Assembly (NCBI GenBank): GCA_963733085.1
Contig: CAVTBY010000003.1
Coordinates: 1-64,000, forward strand
Length of the DNA: 64,000 bases
DNA from: Desertimonas sp963733085
GTDB lineage: Bacteria; Actinomycetota; Acidimicrobiia; Acidimicrobiales; Ilumatobacteraceae
Direction: 5' to 3'
Shown here: positions 55,552 to 64,000 of the stretch, piece by piece
Numbering within the stretch: the first letter of the stretch is position 1
Layout of the letters: each line of letters starts with the position of its first letter
The notes under the pieces: model-generated
What the model was told of the DNA's origin: nothing
The model's input: only the letters and a program-made list of their open reading frames with translations
The model's database searches: none
Position numbers and translations under genes: made by a program

Positions 55552-57399
55552 TCACGCGGTGATGCGCCAAACGTTGAACGCCGGCCCGTCGCCTGGCAGG
55601 ACGACGGCGTCACCCTCAGTGGTCAGCACACCGTCGCCGTACAGGTGCTCGACGGCACCGGTCATGCCGAGGTCACCGCGGCCGATACGCAGCGGGGCGT
55701 GACTCGCCCGAGCCGCGTGAACGAGCACCGTCTCGTCCACCGTCTCGCGCACGAAGGCGACTACGTCATCGCCGGCCCCGACAAAGCGCATCCCTCCACG
55801 CCGCAGCGCGTAGACGCCACGCCGCAAGGCGATCAGCTCGCGATACGTCTCCAGCAAGTCCTGGTCCCACATCGACTCGTCCCACGGGAACGGTTGGCGG
55901 CCGGCGTCAGAGGTGTTGCCACCGACACCGACCTCGTCGCCGGCGAACACCATCGGCACTCCCGGCGTGGTGAGCAGCAGCCCGACACCGACACGCTGGT
56001 GCTGCGGAGAACGGGCAACCGTTGAGAACCGCGGTGTGTCGTGGCTGTCGAGCAACGTCATGCTGGAAGTCATTGAGCGCCAGGGCACGCCAGCCGTCAG
56101 GGCCCGTATCGTGCCGACAAACTCACCACCGCCGACGGCCGGGAGTGGGCCGGGGACGCCGAGCAACCGCGCCGAAGGCTGGGCCAGCCAGCTCCACACC
56201 GGACGGGTGAACCACCAACACGCCATCACGCCGTGCCAGCCGTCTCCGGCGAGGTCGGCCGTGGCGTCGTGGAGGTGCTCGCCGAGGAGCCACGAGTCGG
56301 GGCGCAGTGCGGCCATCGTCGACCGCAGTTCCCGGAAGACGTCGTGATTGACGTCGATCGCGCCGTGCCGGCCGGTCATGTTGCCGACGTCGATGCGCCA
56401 GCCGTCGAACCCGTCGCTGCCGTCGCCGGCGGTCCCGCGCAGCCAGTGGGCGGCGACGCCGTCCGCGCCGAGCAGCGCATCGCGCAGCGGCGCCGATCGC
56501 AGGTCGAACTTCGGCAGTGTCGGGACGTCGAACCACCCGACGTAGTCGTGGGGGTGCTCGGTGAAGAAGTAGTAGCCGGCCTCCGCAGCCGCGGCGTCCG
56601 CCCGCGCCGCCTCGAACCAGCGGTGATGGTTGCCGGAGTGGTTGGTCGTGAGGTCGCCGATCACGCGGATGCCGCGGCGGTGGGCGGCCTCGACGAGCGC
56701 TGACAGCGCAGCGTCGCCGCCGAGCACCGGGTCGACAGTCTCGAACGTCGAGGCGTCGTAACGGTGGCACGACCGCGCCGGGAACACCGGCGTGAGGTAG
56801 ATGAGATTGACACCGAGCCGTTCGAGATGATCGAGGCGCTGGCGCACGCCGACGAGATCGCCCCGGTAGAGCTGGCGCACGGCCCGCTTCCAGTCGGTGG
56901 CAATCGGCGTGTCCCAGTCGGACTCGATCGCCCAGTCCCCCTCGGGGTCCACCCAGTCCGCCTCGTCGATGCCGCGGGCGAAGCGGTCGGGGAAGATCTC
57001 GTAGCACACGGAGTCGCTGAGCCAGTCCGGCGGTGGGGCGAAGGTCGACAGCACGAAGTCGTCTCGATCGGCGACGTCGCGACACCACGTCCCCGCGGCG
57101 TTGACCCAGCGGGGCCCGTCGGCGGTCTCGACGAGGAACCGGTACGACGTCACCGGGTTGACGGCCCGGACTTCACCTTCCCACCACGTCGCCCCGTCGT
57201 CGCCCGGTTCGGCGCCGACGACCGTCGCCTTCGTGTACTTCGGCTCGCCATCGGTGACGGCGCGCACGTGCACGGCGTCGGCGGCGGGGCCGGCCGGAAC
57301 GCGCACACGAACGCCGACTCGGTCGCCGAGCGCGGGTGCCGGGTTGTCGAGGTAGCGAGCCGACCCGTCGTGGTGCGGTTCGAGAGCGAACGCCGTCAT
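55552..57399 (-). CDS. GH13 alpha-glucosidase / neopullulanase-type glycosidase
   Basis: 615 residues. An N-terminal beta-sandwich (YLDNPAPALGDRVGVRVRVP; CBM34-like) precedes the GH13 barrel: VCYEIFPDRFARGIDEADW, GVNLIYLTPVFPARSCHRYD, region II with the nucleophile Asp in DGFDGWRIDVGNMTGRHG (~336), the acid/base Glu in WLLGEHLHD, and region IV SMTLLDSHDTPRFS. So it is catalytically intact. Cleaves maltodextrins or pullulan; the neighbouring transporter supports import of maltodextrin. ATG 57399, divergent from the HisN-like gene. Confidence 0.92.
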   Translation of the reverse strand: MTAFALEPHHDGSARYLDNPAPALGDRVGVRVRVPAGPAADAVHVRAVTDGEPKYTKATVVGAEPGDDGATWWEGEVRAVNPVTSYRFLVETADGPRWVNAAGTWCRDVADRDDFVLSTFAPPPDWLSDSVCYEIFPDRFARGIDEADWVDPEGDWAIESDWDTPIATDWKRAVRQLYRGDLVGVRQRLDHLERLGVNLIYLTPVFPARSCHRYDASTFETVDPVLGGDAALSALVEAAHRRGIRVIGDLTTNHSGNHHRWFEAARADAAAAEAGYYFFTEHPHDYVGWFDVPTLPKFDLRSAPLRDALLGADGVAAHWLRGTAGDGSDGFDGWRIDVGNMTGRHGAIDVNHDVFRELRSTMAALRPDSWLLGEHLHDATADLAGDGWHGVMACWWFTRPVWSWLAQPSARLLGVPGPLPAVGGGEFVGTIRALTAGVPWRSMTSSMTLLDSHDTPRFSTVARSPQHQRVGVGLLLTTPGVPMVFAGDEVGVGGNTSDAGRQPFPWDESMWDQDLLETYRELIALRRGVYALRRGGMRFVGAGDDVVAFVRETVDETVLVHAARASHAPLRIGRGDLGMTGAVEHLYGDGVLTTEGDAVVLPGDGPAFNVWRITA

Positions 57400-57432
57400 C
57401 GATCGAGCACGGTACGCCGTTACTGTTCGCCA

Positions 57433-58236
57433 ATCGACACCGCCGAACCAACCGACCTCGACCTCGACGCCCTCGCCGCCGAAGTCGCCGCGATGCTGCC
57501 CGAGGCGGGCGAGATCGCCTTGCGCTGGTTCCGCAGCGGACTGGCAGCGGAGGACAAGGGCGGCGCCAGTGGCTACGACCCTGTGACGATCGCCGACCGC
57601 AACATCGAGGCGGCCCTGCGCGCTCGCATCACGGCCGCCTATCCCGATCACGAGGTGGTCGGAGAAGAGGCCGGAAGCAGCGGCCCGCCAGGCCGCTACC
57701 GCTGGCTGATCGACCCGATCGACGGCACCAAGGCGTTCGTCACCGGCTCACCCTTGTGGGGCACGCTGATCGGCCTGCTCGACGACGGCCGCCCGGTGGC
57801 CGGCTGGATCCACCAGCCGTACCTCGAGGAGACGTTCGTCGGCATCGCCGGCCGCGGGGCGTGGATGGATCGGCGCGAAACGCATCACCAGTTGCGCACT
57901 CGCCACGGCGTCAAGCTCGACGACGCGATCGTCTATTGCACGACGCCGACGATGTTCACCGATCCCGACGAGCTGGCGTTGTTCGATGCCATCCGCGGCC
58001 GGGCTCGCCTCGTGCGTTACGGCGGCGACTGTTACGCCTACGCCCAGTTGGCGATGGGCCACGTCGACGTCGTCGTCGACACCACACTGAAGCCCTACGA
58101 CATCGTCGCGCCGATCGCCATCATCGAAGCTGCCGGCGGCATCGTCATCGGTGGCGCCGGTCGCCCGGCGAGTGAAGGCGGGTTCGTCGTCGCCGCCGGT
58201 TCAGCCGAGCTCGCCGAGGCGATCGCCCAGCTCTGA
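57433..58236 (+). CDS. Inositol-monophosphatase-family phosphatase (HisN-like)
   Basis: ~265 residues of the FIG/IMPase superfamily. Metal motifs: EEAGSSGP with the acidic GEE, DPIDGTKAFVTGSPLWGTLI (DPxDGTxxF), and the third as TTLKPYDIVAPIAIIEAAGG (KPYD in place of WDxAA, as in HisN histidinol-phosphatases). Coding similarity begins at IDTAEPTDLDLDALAA (57,433) but no ATG/GTG lies there; the first in-frame ATG is 57,493 (MLPEAGEIAL), which would delete helix 1. An indel near the start is likely. Histidinol-phosphate or inositol-phosphate as substrate cannot be separated by eye. Confidence 0.85.
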   Translation: MDTAEPTDLDLDALAAEVAAMLPEAGEIALRWFRSGLAAEDKGGASGYDPVTIADRNIEAALRARITAAYPDHEVVGEEAGSSGPPGRYRWLIDPIDGTKAFVTGSPLWGTLIGLLDDGRPVAGWIHQPYLEETFVGIAGRGAWMDRRETHHQLRTRHGVKLDDAIVYCTTPTMFTDPDELALFDAIRGRARLVRYGGDCYAYAQLAMGHVDVVVDTTLKPYDIVAPIAIIEAAGGIVIGGAGRPASEGGFVVAAGSAELAEAIAQL

Positions 58237-58246
58237 ACGGCGGGCG

Positions 58247-59243
58247 TCAGCCCTTGACGGCGCCCGGCCGTGATCCCGCCGACGATGAATCGCTGGAGGA
58301 AGATGGAACAGCAGGACGACCGGGATCGAGGCGATCAGCGCGCCGATGGCGAACGGTCCCCAGCTGGGTCGTAGCGGTCGCCTGAGCAGAAGACGCTGAC
58401 AGCCCGACGGCGACGGTCTTCGACGGTGAGGCGATGTGGGCCGAACATGATCACGGAGGCGAGGAGGAACTCTGCCTGCGTCGTGATGAACGAGAGCAGA
58501 AAGATGATCGCCAGCACCGGGGCCGCGAGCGGAAGGATGATCTTCCAGAAGATCTGCGCGTGTGTCGCCCCGTCGATCTTGGCGCTCTCGTCGAGGGACC
58601 GGGGAATCGTGTCGAAGAACCCCTTCATCAGCCAGGCGTTCACTCCGAGTGCGCCGCCGAGGTAGAATGAGGATCGTTGCCATCGAACCGGAACCGAGCC
58701 GATCGACGCGGACGAGATGCTCCGTGCGGACCATCAAGAGGTAGATCGCCACCATCGCCAGGATGCTGCCGGGAACATCTGGATCAGCAACAGGGCGAAC
58801 AGCCCGGCTCGTCGGCCCCTGAAGCGCAACCGCGAAGAAGGCGTAGGCAGCGCAGGCGCAGCAGGAACACGTAGACCACGGCGGTGACGAGGCTGATCGA
58901 CAAGACGAGTTGCGGAACCACTCCAGAACGGCGGATGGTTGTGACGAGCATCATACTCGCGGAAGTCGTCGAGCGTCGTCCGGGGACAGCGTCTGGTGGC
59001 TCAACGAAGCCTCGGGGAGAAAGCCGGCGACACGACGAACCAGAGCACCGGGAAGAGGGCGAAGACGAGGGCGACGACGCCGACGACGTGACGCCAGCCG
59101 GTCTCGTTGGAACCACCGACCGAACGAGCGCCGGCGTTGGCGGATCTGCTTGTCGTGGTGATCGAAGAGCGACGGCCATTCCGGCGGCGGGATACTTGCC
59201 GACGGAGTAGATGCCCTCGTCGGGTGGGGTCGTCGGTGGTCAC
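58247..59243 (-). CDS. malG: Sugar ABC transporter permease, MalG type (heavily frameshifted)
   Basis: Inner-membrane permease of a maltose-type importer. Recognisable: FPVLWFVVS (merged), the EAA loop region ESAKIDGATHAQIFWKIILP and LAAPVLAIIFLLSFITTQAE, and the C-terminus RFIVGGITAGAVKG after removing single inserted bases. GTG 59243 overlaps the malF stop (GTGA) and has AGGAGG 9 nt upstream. At least eight breaks, both insertions and deletions, occur. Merged length ~330 residues. Confidence 0.8.
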
Positions 59244-60882
59244 CTGACCTCCTCGTAGGCTTTCGTGTACTTGAATCCGAACGCCGAGATGCACGGCGAC
59301 GATCATGAAGATCGACCACGGAGAGGGCGGCGGCGAGCCCCTGTCGCTTGGGGTCGATGTCCGAAGAAGGCGATGCGGTAGGTCCAGGACAGCAGGATGT
59401 CGGTTGTCCCGGCCGTCGCGCCCGACACCGCGTGGAGCGCCCTCGGTGAGCAGCCAGATCAGACGTGAAGTTGTTGAAGTTGAAGGCGAAGCTGGCAATC
59501 AGCAGCGGGCTCACGGCGACGAGCAGCAATGGGAACGTGATCTTGCGGAACGCCTTCCGACCCGTCGCGCCGTCGACCGTCGCTGCTTCGACGTAGTCGG
59601 TCGGGATGCTCTGCAGCGCGCCGGTGCAGACGAGGAACATGTACGGGTAGCCGAGCCACAGGTTGACGATAGGATCGTGAGGCACGGCGCCATCGCCGTC
59701 GCCGTCAGCCAGTCGAGGTCGGTACTGAGCCACTCGTTGATGCCCCGAACGTCTGGTTGAACATCCCTCTCCAGACGAGGGCGGTCATGAAGCCCGGCAT
59801 CGCGTAGGGGATCAGATCAGTGCCGATCGGTACAGACTCCTGCCCTCTCATCGGCGTCGTTGAACACGATCGCCAGCAGTAGGCCGAGGGCGAACGTGAC
59901 GGACTACAGACGCGAGGGCGAAGACGACGTCCATGCCAGCACGCGGACGATCGGACCGTAGAACTCGGAGGACGTGAACAGTGTCGACGTAGTTGTCGAG
60001 CCCGACGCTGTAGCGCCAGCCCGGGCGAGTCGCTGTGCCCCGTCCTCGGAGACGAACGTATCCGTCCGCGCGCTTGATAGACGCGCCCGTCGGCGTCGAC
60101 GATGGCGTCGAGCCTCGGGGTCGTACGTGCGCCGCGGATCTCGATCACTGCTTCCGTGAAGCCCTGGTTGACGATGTCGCCTTGGTCGGTCGGCACGACG
60201 AACGCGTCGATGTCCGGGCAGCGCGCACGTCCTGGACCGCCCCAAGGTTGAGCGCCTCGTAGCCGGCGATCGTCTGACGTGCGGCCGGTGGTCGACCAAG
60301 GTGGTCCGTCGGCGACGGCGAGATCGAGTCGGTCACTCGGTGTCGGTGCCGAGGAAGACGTTGCCATCGGCGTCGGTGAGGAGATAGGCGATTGGACCGG
60401 ATGCGTCGCCCTTCGTGCGAGCACCTGCAGGTCGTATCGTGGCGACTCGTCGCTGGCGCCGATCGAGTTGCGCTCGATCTGGTCGATGGCGTCGTCCTTC
60501 GTGCCGAGGTCGTGCCGGTGCCGTAGTTCGTCGTCGACAGGTAGACGGTGTTGAGGATCGGGTAGACGGCGAAGGCGAGCAGGAACAGCGTTCCCGGCAG
60601 CAGGTACTTCGTACGGGATCAAGCGCCGCGGGCAGATACACGATGTCGATGGCCAGCGTCGCCAGGATCGCGGCGATGGCCATCGCATAGTCCGGTTTGT
60701 CGAACATGCGTGGCAGCGCCCAGATCACCAAGCCGTTGAGCAGCCCGAGGCTGACGATCTTGACGATCGTCCCCGTGGTGCGACCCGGTGAGCCGGTCGG
60801 AGCGGGCGACCTGGGTCGCACGGTTCCGACCGGCTCTGACGGTCGCGCTGTCGACGGCTCCGTCAGCGGTTGCGGACGTCAC
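59240..60882 (-). CDS. malF: Sugar ABC transporter permease, MalF type (heavily frameshifted)
   Basis: Larger permease of the maltose-type importer, ~545 residues, the extra length being an outer loop (P2-like) as in E. coli MalF. Visible segments: KIVSLGLLNGLVIWALPRMF near the N-terminus, GPIAYLLTDADGNVFLGTDT in the outer loop, AMPGFMTALVWRGMFNQTFG, IVNLWLGYPYMFLVCTGALQ and the EAA loop DYVEAATVDGATGRKAFRKI. The tail is FKYTKAYEEVR. About ten breaks. GTG 60882 is a likely start 17 bp after the malE stop. Confidence 0.8.
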
Positions 60883-60898
60883 CGAGGACTCGTTGCGC

Positions 60899-62292
60899 TC
60901 AGCCGCCGATCGCCGTCCGGATCAGCTCGGCGGCGTCGGTGAACTCGGCTGGGCGGTCACCACCCGCACAAGATCAGGCGTAGGCGTGACCGCAGTGTCT
61001 CGTACACCGGAGCCATCTGCGGAATCGCCGGCTGCGGAACACCAAGCTCCGCGCGGCGCCGAACCCGGGATCATCGGGTCGTCGGCGATCGTCTCGAAGG
61101 CACGAGCATCGCCGGCGGACGGCCACCGGCCTCGAACAGCGCAAGTTGCTCGCCTCCTCGGCGTCATGTAGTCGAGGAGGAAGCGTGGTCGCCAGGTCGA
61201 CGTTCTCCGAATACGACGAGACCATGAACCCTTGCACGCCGACGAACACCGGCGGCGGTTCCGCCCTGCACGCGCGGGATCGGGCTGACGACGTACGGCA
61301 CGCCATGGCCTGCACGAAGCCGATGTCGGCATCGCTCACCGCCCACGGACCGGTGATCGCGAACGGCGCGTTGCCCGTCGCGAACGACGTCGATCATCAC
61401 GTCGTAGGTGACATCGGCGTTGAGCAGGCCCGGACGGCCACCTGCTCCTGCAGGAACGTCGGCGGCGGCGAGCCCACCCTCGGAGTCGATGCCGAGGTCG
61501 TCGGGGTTGTACGTGCCGTCCTCGTTCGACGCCGAAGATGTAGCCGCCGAACGCCGAGACAACGGGTAGTGGTGGTAGGGGTCGGCTCCGGCCCTCTGGA
61601 TCGCCAGCGGGACCGTCGTCGTCGCCGCTCGGCTGACGAGCTGCGGGGCGATCTCCTCGAGCTCCTCGAACGTCGCCGGCGCCTCGGGGACGAGGTCGGT
61701 GTTGCGGACGAGGGCGATGTTCTCGGCTGCATAAGGCACGCCGTAGAGCTGCTCCTCGTAGGTGAACCCGTCGATCGCGGCCGTCGTGGAATCCTCGGCG
61801 GACGCGCGGAGAGTCGAGCGGGTCGACGAACCGTTGGACGACGAACTCGCCGAGCCAGTCGTGGGCACCGACGATGATGTCGGGGCCCTCGCCGGTCGGC
61901 GCCGGAGGTCGTGAACGCTGTCGCGGATTCGGCCGAACTGGGACGAACACGACCTCGACGACGATGCCGTTCGTCGTCGGCGAACGGCTCGGCGAGCGGA
62001 CGGATGGCGTCGGCGCGTAACGGTCGGCCCAGATCACGAGGTCGGCGTCACCCGAGGAGGCGGCACGTACTCGGTCGTCGCGGCGTCGTCCCGGCGGCTC
62101 GGTTGCTGCCGGAGCCTCGGTGCCCGCTGGTTCGGTGCCGGCGGGCTCGGTGCCGGCGGGCTCGGTGCCTGCTGGCTCGGTGCCAGCGGGCTCGGTGCCG
62201 GCTGGCGGCTCGGTGGTCGCAGTGACCGTGCCGGCGGCGCCGAACAGCATCACGGCGGCGAGAACTGACAGGGCCTTCGGCCGAATGCGCAT
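60899..62292 (-). CDS. malE: Sugar ABC transporter substrate-binding protein, MalE type (heavily frameshifted)
   Basis: Periplasmic-type binding protein with a Sec signal (MRIRPKALSVLAAVMLFGAA) and no lipobox cysteine. After a run of ~six GTEPA repeats come DADLVIWADRY, GPDIIVGAHDWLGEFV, VPYAAENIALVRNTDLVPEA and APATFEELEEI, the maltose-binding pattern. The C-terminus is ELIRTAIGG. Merged length ~455 residues. At least ten breaks. Being first in the malE-malF-malG order, it fits an importer for maltodextrins used by the GH13 enzyme nearby. An ATPase subunit (MalK/MsmK) is not in the window. Confidence 0.8.
62119..62208. repeat. 15-bp tandem repeat encoding (GTEPA)n
   Basis: About six imperfect 15-bp units read on the minus strand as GTEPA, forming a flexible linker between the signal peptide and the binding domain of the MalE-type protein. 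Synonymous third-base differences show the units are not a recent identical expansion. Confidence 0.8.
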
Positions 62293-62377
62293 GTGCTTCC
62301 CCCTCGAGGATCGTGGTGGCCACACCGTAGGCGCGCGAGCAAAGGCTGTCGAGAAGTCGCCAGTAGCGTGCGCGCCG

Positions 62378-63546
62378 GTGCGGGTCCTGATGCTCACGTG
62401 GGAGTACCCGCCCGCCACCGGAGGCGCCGCCGCCCACGTCGACGGGCTGAGCAGGGCGCTCGGGCAGGCCGGCCACGACGTCGTCGTGCTGACGGTCGGG
62501 CAGGCCGCCGTCGGCGAGCCCGACGACGAACGCGGTGCGTGTGTTGCGTGCCGCCGCCGAGCTGCCGTGGATCCCCGACGACGACGTCGTCGCCAGCGCC
62601 GCCTCGGCGAATCATCACCTCGTCCGCCTGACCATCGAGCTCGGCGACTGGCGGCCCGACGTCGTCCACGCCCACAACTGGCAGTGCGCCTGGGCGGCGA
62701 CGACCATCGCCGCCCTTCACGGCGTGCCGCTCGTGACGACGTTCCACACCACGCTGCGCGGCCAGCACGGCGGGCGTGTCCCGCCGGGTGAGCCGAGCAC
62801 GATCCACGCCGTCGAGTCGTGGCTCGCCCATGGTTCGACGCAGGTCATCGCCCCGTCGATGTTCATGTCCCGTGAGGTGCTCAGCGGGTTCGAGCTGCCG
62901 GTCGAGCGGATCCACCGCGTGCCCAACGGGATCGACCCGACGTGGTGGTCGGCCGGCGAGTGGCCGAGTCCCGCCCACCGCTCGTGCTCACATGGGGCCG
63001 GGTCCAGTACGGAAGGGGTTCCAGGTGCTCGCCAGGGCGATCAGCACGCTGCGGTCGCGGATCCCTGACGTCGAGTGCATGATCGCCGGGCGGGGCAGCT
63101 ACCTGCCCGAGTTGCAGTCGCAGGTCGACATCGAGGGCGTCAGCGACATCGTGCGCCTCGCCGGCTTCGTCTCCGACGTCAAGCTGCGTGATCTCATCCA
63201 CCGCGCCGGCTGCGTCGTCATCCCGTCGCTCTACGAGCCGTTCGGAATCGTCGCTCTGGAGACGCTCGCCGGCGGCGCCCCGTTGATCGCCGCCCGCACC
63301 GGCGGCCTCGCCGAGCTGATCGACGGCACGGGTGCCGGACTGCTGTTCGAGCCGGGCAACGCCGACGAGCTCGCCGCCTGCATCGAGCGGGTTCTCGGCG
63401 ACCCGGCGCTCGCCGACGACATGCGCTCCCGGGGAACGTCCCTGCTCGGCGCCCGTTACTCGTGGGCGGCGATCGCCGCCGCGACCACGATGATCTACCG
63501 CGGTGTAACTCCGGCACAGACCGACGCGGCTCTATCCCCTGGCTAA
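62378..63546 (+). CDS. GT4 family glycogen synthase-like glycosyltransferase
   Basis: Glucosyltransferase of actinobacterial GlgA/GlgM type. Begins VRVLMLTWEYPPATGGAAAH; donor-binding and fold motifs follow: HAHNWQCAWAATTIAALHG, VPNGIDPTWWSAGEWP, MIAGRGSYLPELQSQVDIEG and the GT4 E-x7-E motif in SLYEPFGIVALETLAGGAPL. Three breaks occur near 62,536, 62,972 and 63,013; after that it is clean. ~390 residues. Start GTG 62378. It precedes glgP, so it belongs to alpha-glucan metabolism; it may use ADP- or UDP-glucose and make maltose-1-phosphate or glycogen. Confidence 0.88.
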
Positions 63547-63551
63547 CCATC

Positions 63552-63616
63552 CATCGGAGTGTTTCGTGACGGACAGGTCGGCACGAAACACTCCGATGAC
63601 ACGAAACACTCCGATG
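63552..63616. repeat. Long palindrome with an extra direct copy of one arm
   Basis: CATCGGAGTGTTTCGTG (63552-63568) pairs perfectly (17 bp) with CACGAAACACTCCGATG at 63582-63598, and a second identical copy of that arm follows at 63600-63616. Either arm can pair with the first, so two alternative hairpins exist. It lies between the GT4 gene and glgP. Confidence 0.92.
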
Positions 63617-63641
63617 GGAGGGCCGTTAGCCTCCGCGGCCT

Positions 63642-64000
63642 ATGCGACCGGTCCGTCGATTCGAGGTCCGCCCGACGATCCCCGACACCCTCGCCACCCT
63701 GCCCGGGTTGGCGACCAACCTGCACTGGGCGTGGGACCGCGAGGCGATGCGCCTGTTCGAGCGGGTCTGGCCGGGCTGGACGGCCGACGATGCCCACCCT
63801 GCGCACATGGTGCGCACGACGTCGTCGGAGCGCCTCGCCGCCCTGGCCGAGGACCAGGCGGTCGTGCGCGACCTCGCCGCCGCCAACGGCCGTCTCGAAG
63901 CGGCCATTACCGGTCCGACGTGGTTTGCCGCGAGGACGGACTCACCGCTCGGCACGGTGGCCTACTTCTCCCCCGAGTTCGGCCTCACCGAGGCGCTCCC
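63642..64000 (+). CDS. glgP: Alpha-glucan phosphorylase, N-terminal fragment
   Basis: Begins MRPVRRFEVRPTIPDTLATL, followed by TNLHWAWDREAMRLFERVWP, the DUF3417 leader of short glycogen phosphorylases, and VAYFSPEFGLTEALP at the window end, a hallmark of the catalytic domain. The PLP site lies beyond the window. It releases glucose-1-phosphate from alpha-glucans. ATG 63642; the palindrome at 63552-63616 is 26 bp upstream. Confidence 0.9.
   Translation, partial: MRPVRRFEVRPTIPDTLATLPGLATNLHWAWDREAMRLFERVWPGWTADDAHPAHMVRTTSSERLAALAEDQAVVRDLAAANGRLEAAITGPTWFAARTDSPLGTVAYFSPEFGLTEAL

Noticed and set aside
56764..57432. N-terminal extension of the HisN-like phosphatase
   Set aside because: The open frame upstream of 57,433 is antisense to the GH13 gene and has no family similarity.

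Overview
The window looks like chromosome of a very GC-rich actinomycete. The family mix (a DUF222/HNH '13E12' gene, an F420-type DUF385 oxidoreductase, a HAD-PlsC fusion, a PASTA-type kinase-like protein, a mitochondrial-type aconitase) suggests Acidimicrobiia, perhaps Ilumatobacter-like; this is inference, as there is no rRNA or other marker. I saw no rRNA, tRNA, CRISPR array, transposase, integrase or phage module.

Layout. 1-4.2 kb: lipid and alcohol metabolism on + (HAD fragment, Zn-dehydrogenase, LarA-like DUF2088 protein, acyltransferase). 4.3-11.1 kb: LysM lipoprotein, gltD and gltB on -. 11.3-18.5 kb: ECF sigma with a putative anti-sigma partner, enoyl-CoA hydratase, nitroreductase, a TetR/DUF385 divergent pair with two matching operators, a VOC protein, an MFS exporter and a GntR regulator facing aconitase. 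18.5-31.1 kb: aconitase, a nitroreductase bracketed by inverted repeats, epoxide hydrolase, HAD-PlsC with an attenuator-like leader, LysR, a SigK/RskA-like pair with a divergent secreted lipoprotein, a TSUP permease, a carboxyltransferase and citrate synthase. 31.1-32.4 kb: a glycosyltransferase and two truncated genes meeting at about 32.24 kb. 32.4-58.2 kb: SOS-box-driven HNH gene, secreted and membrane hypotheticals, pyrF, ACT protein, serA, GNAT, SCP2, SDR, PASTA pseudokinase, ligA, MetE-like protein, cysteine desulfurase-mnmA-methyltransferase, galT, azlCD, and a questin-oxidase-like protein. 55.5-64 kb: alpha-glucan metabolism (GH13 glycosidase, malEFG-type transporter, GT4 glycogen-synthase-like protein, start of glgP), with a HisN-like phosphatase between.

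Sequence quality is uneven and shapes the annotation. From 1 to about 32.2 kb almost every gene is broken by single-base insertions, nearly always one extra G or C. From 58.25 to 63.0 kb breaks are denser and include deletions. Between these, genes are almost intact (exceptions: pyrF near 37,169 and azlD near 53,434). Broken genes include gltB, gltD, acn and gltA, so I read these breaks as consensus errors and give merged spans for the genes.

The most unusual content is repeats. A 27-bp hairpin-forming tandem unit lies inside two unrelated genes (kinase-like gene and mnmA). Long-armed intergenic palindromes fall into at least two recognisable groups, an 852-bp interval holding a nitroreductase is bounded by perfect 21-bp and 19-bp inverted repeats, and a 60-bp element occurs once in each half of the window.
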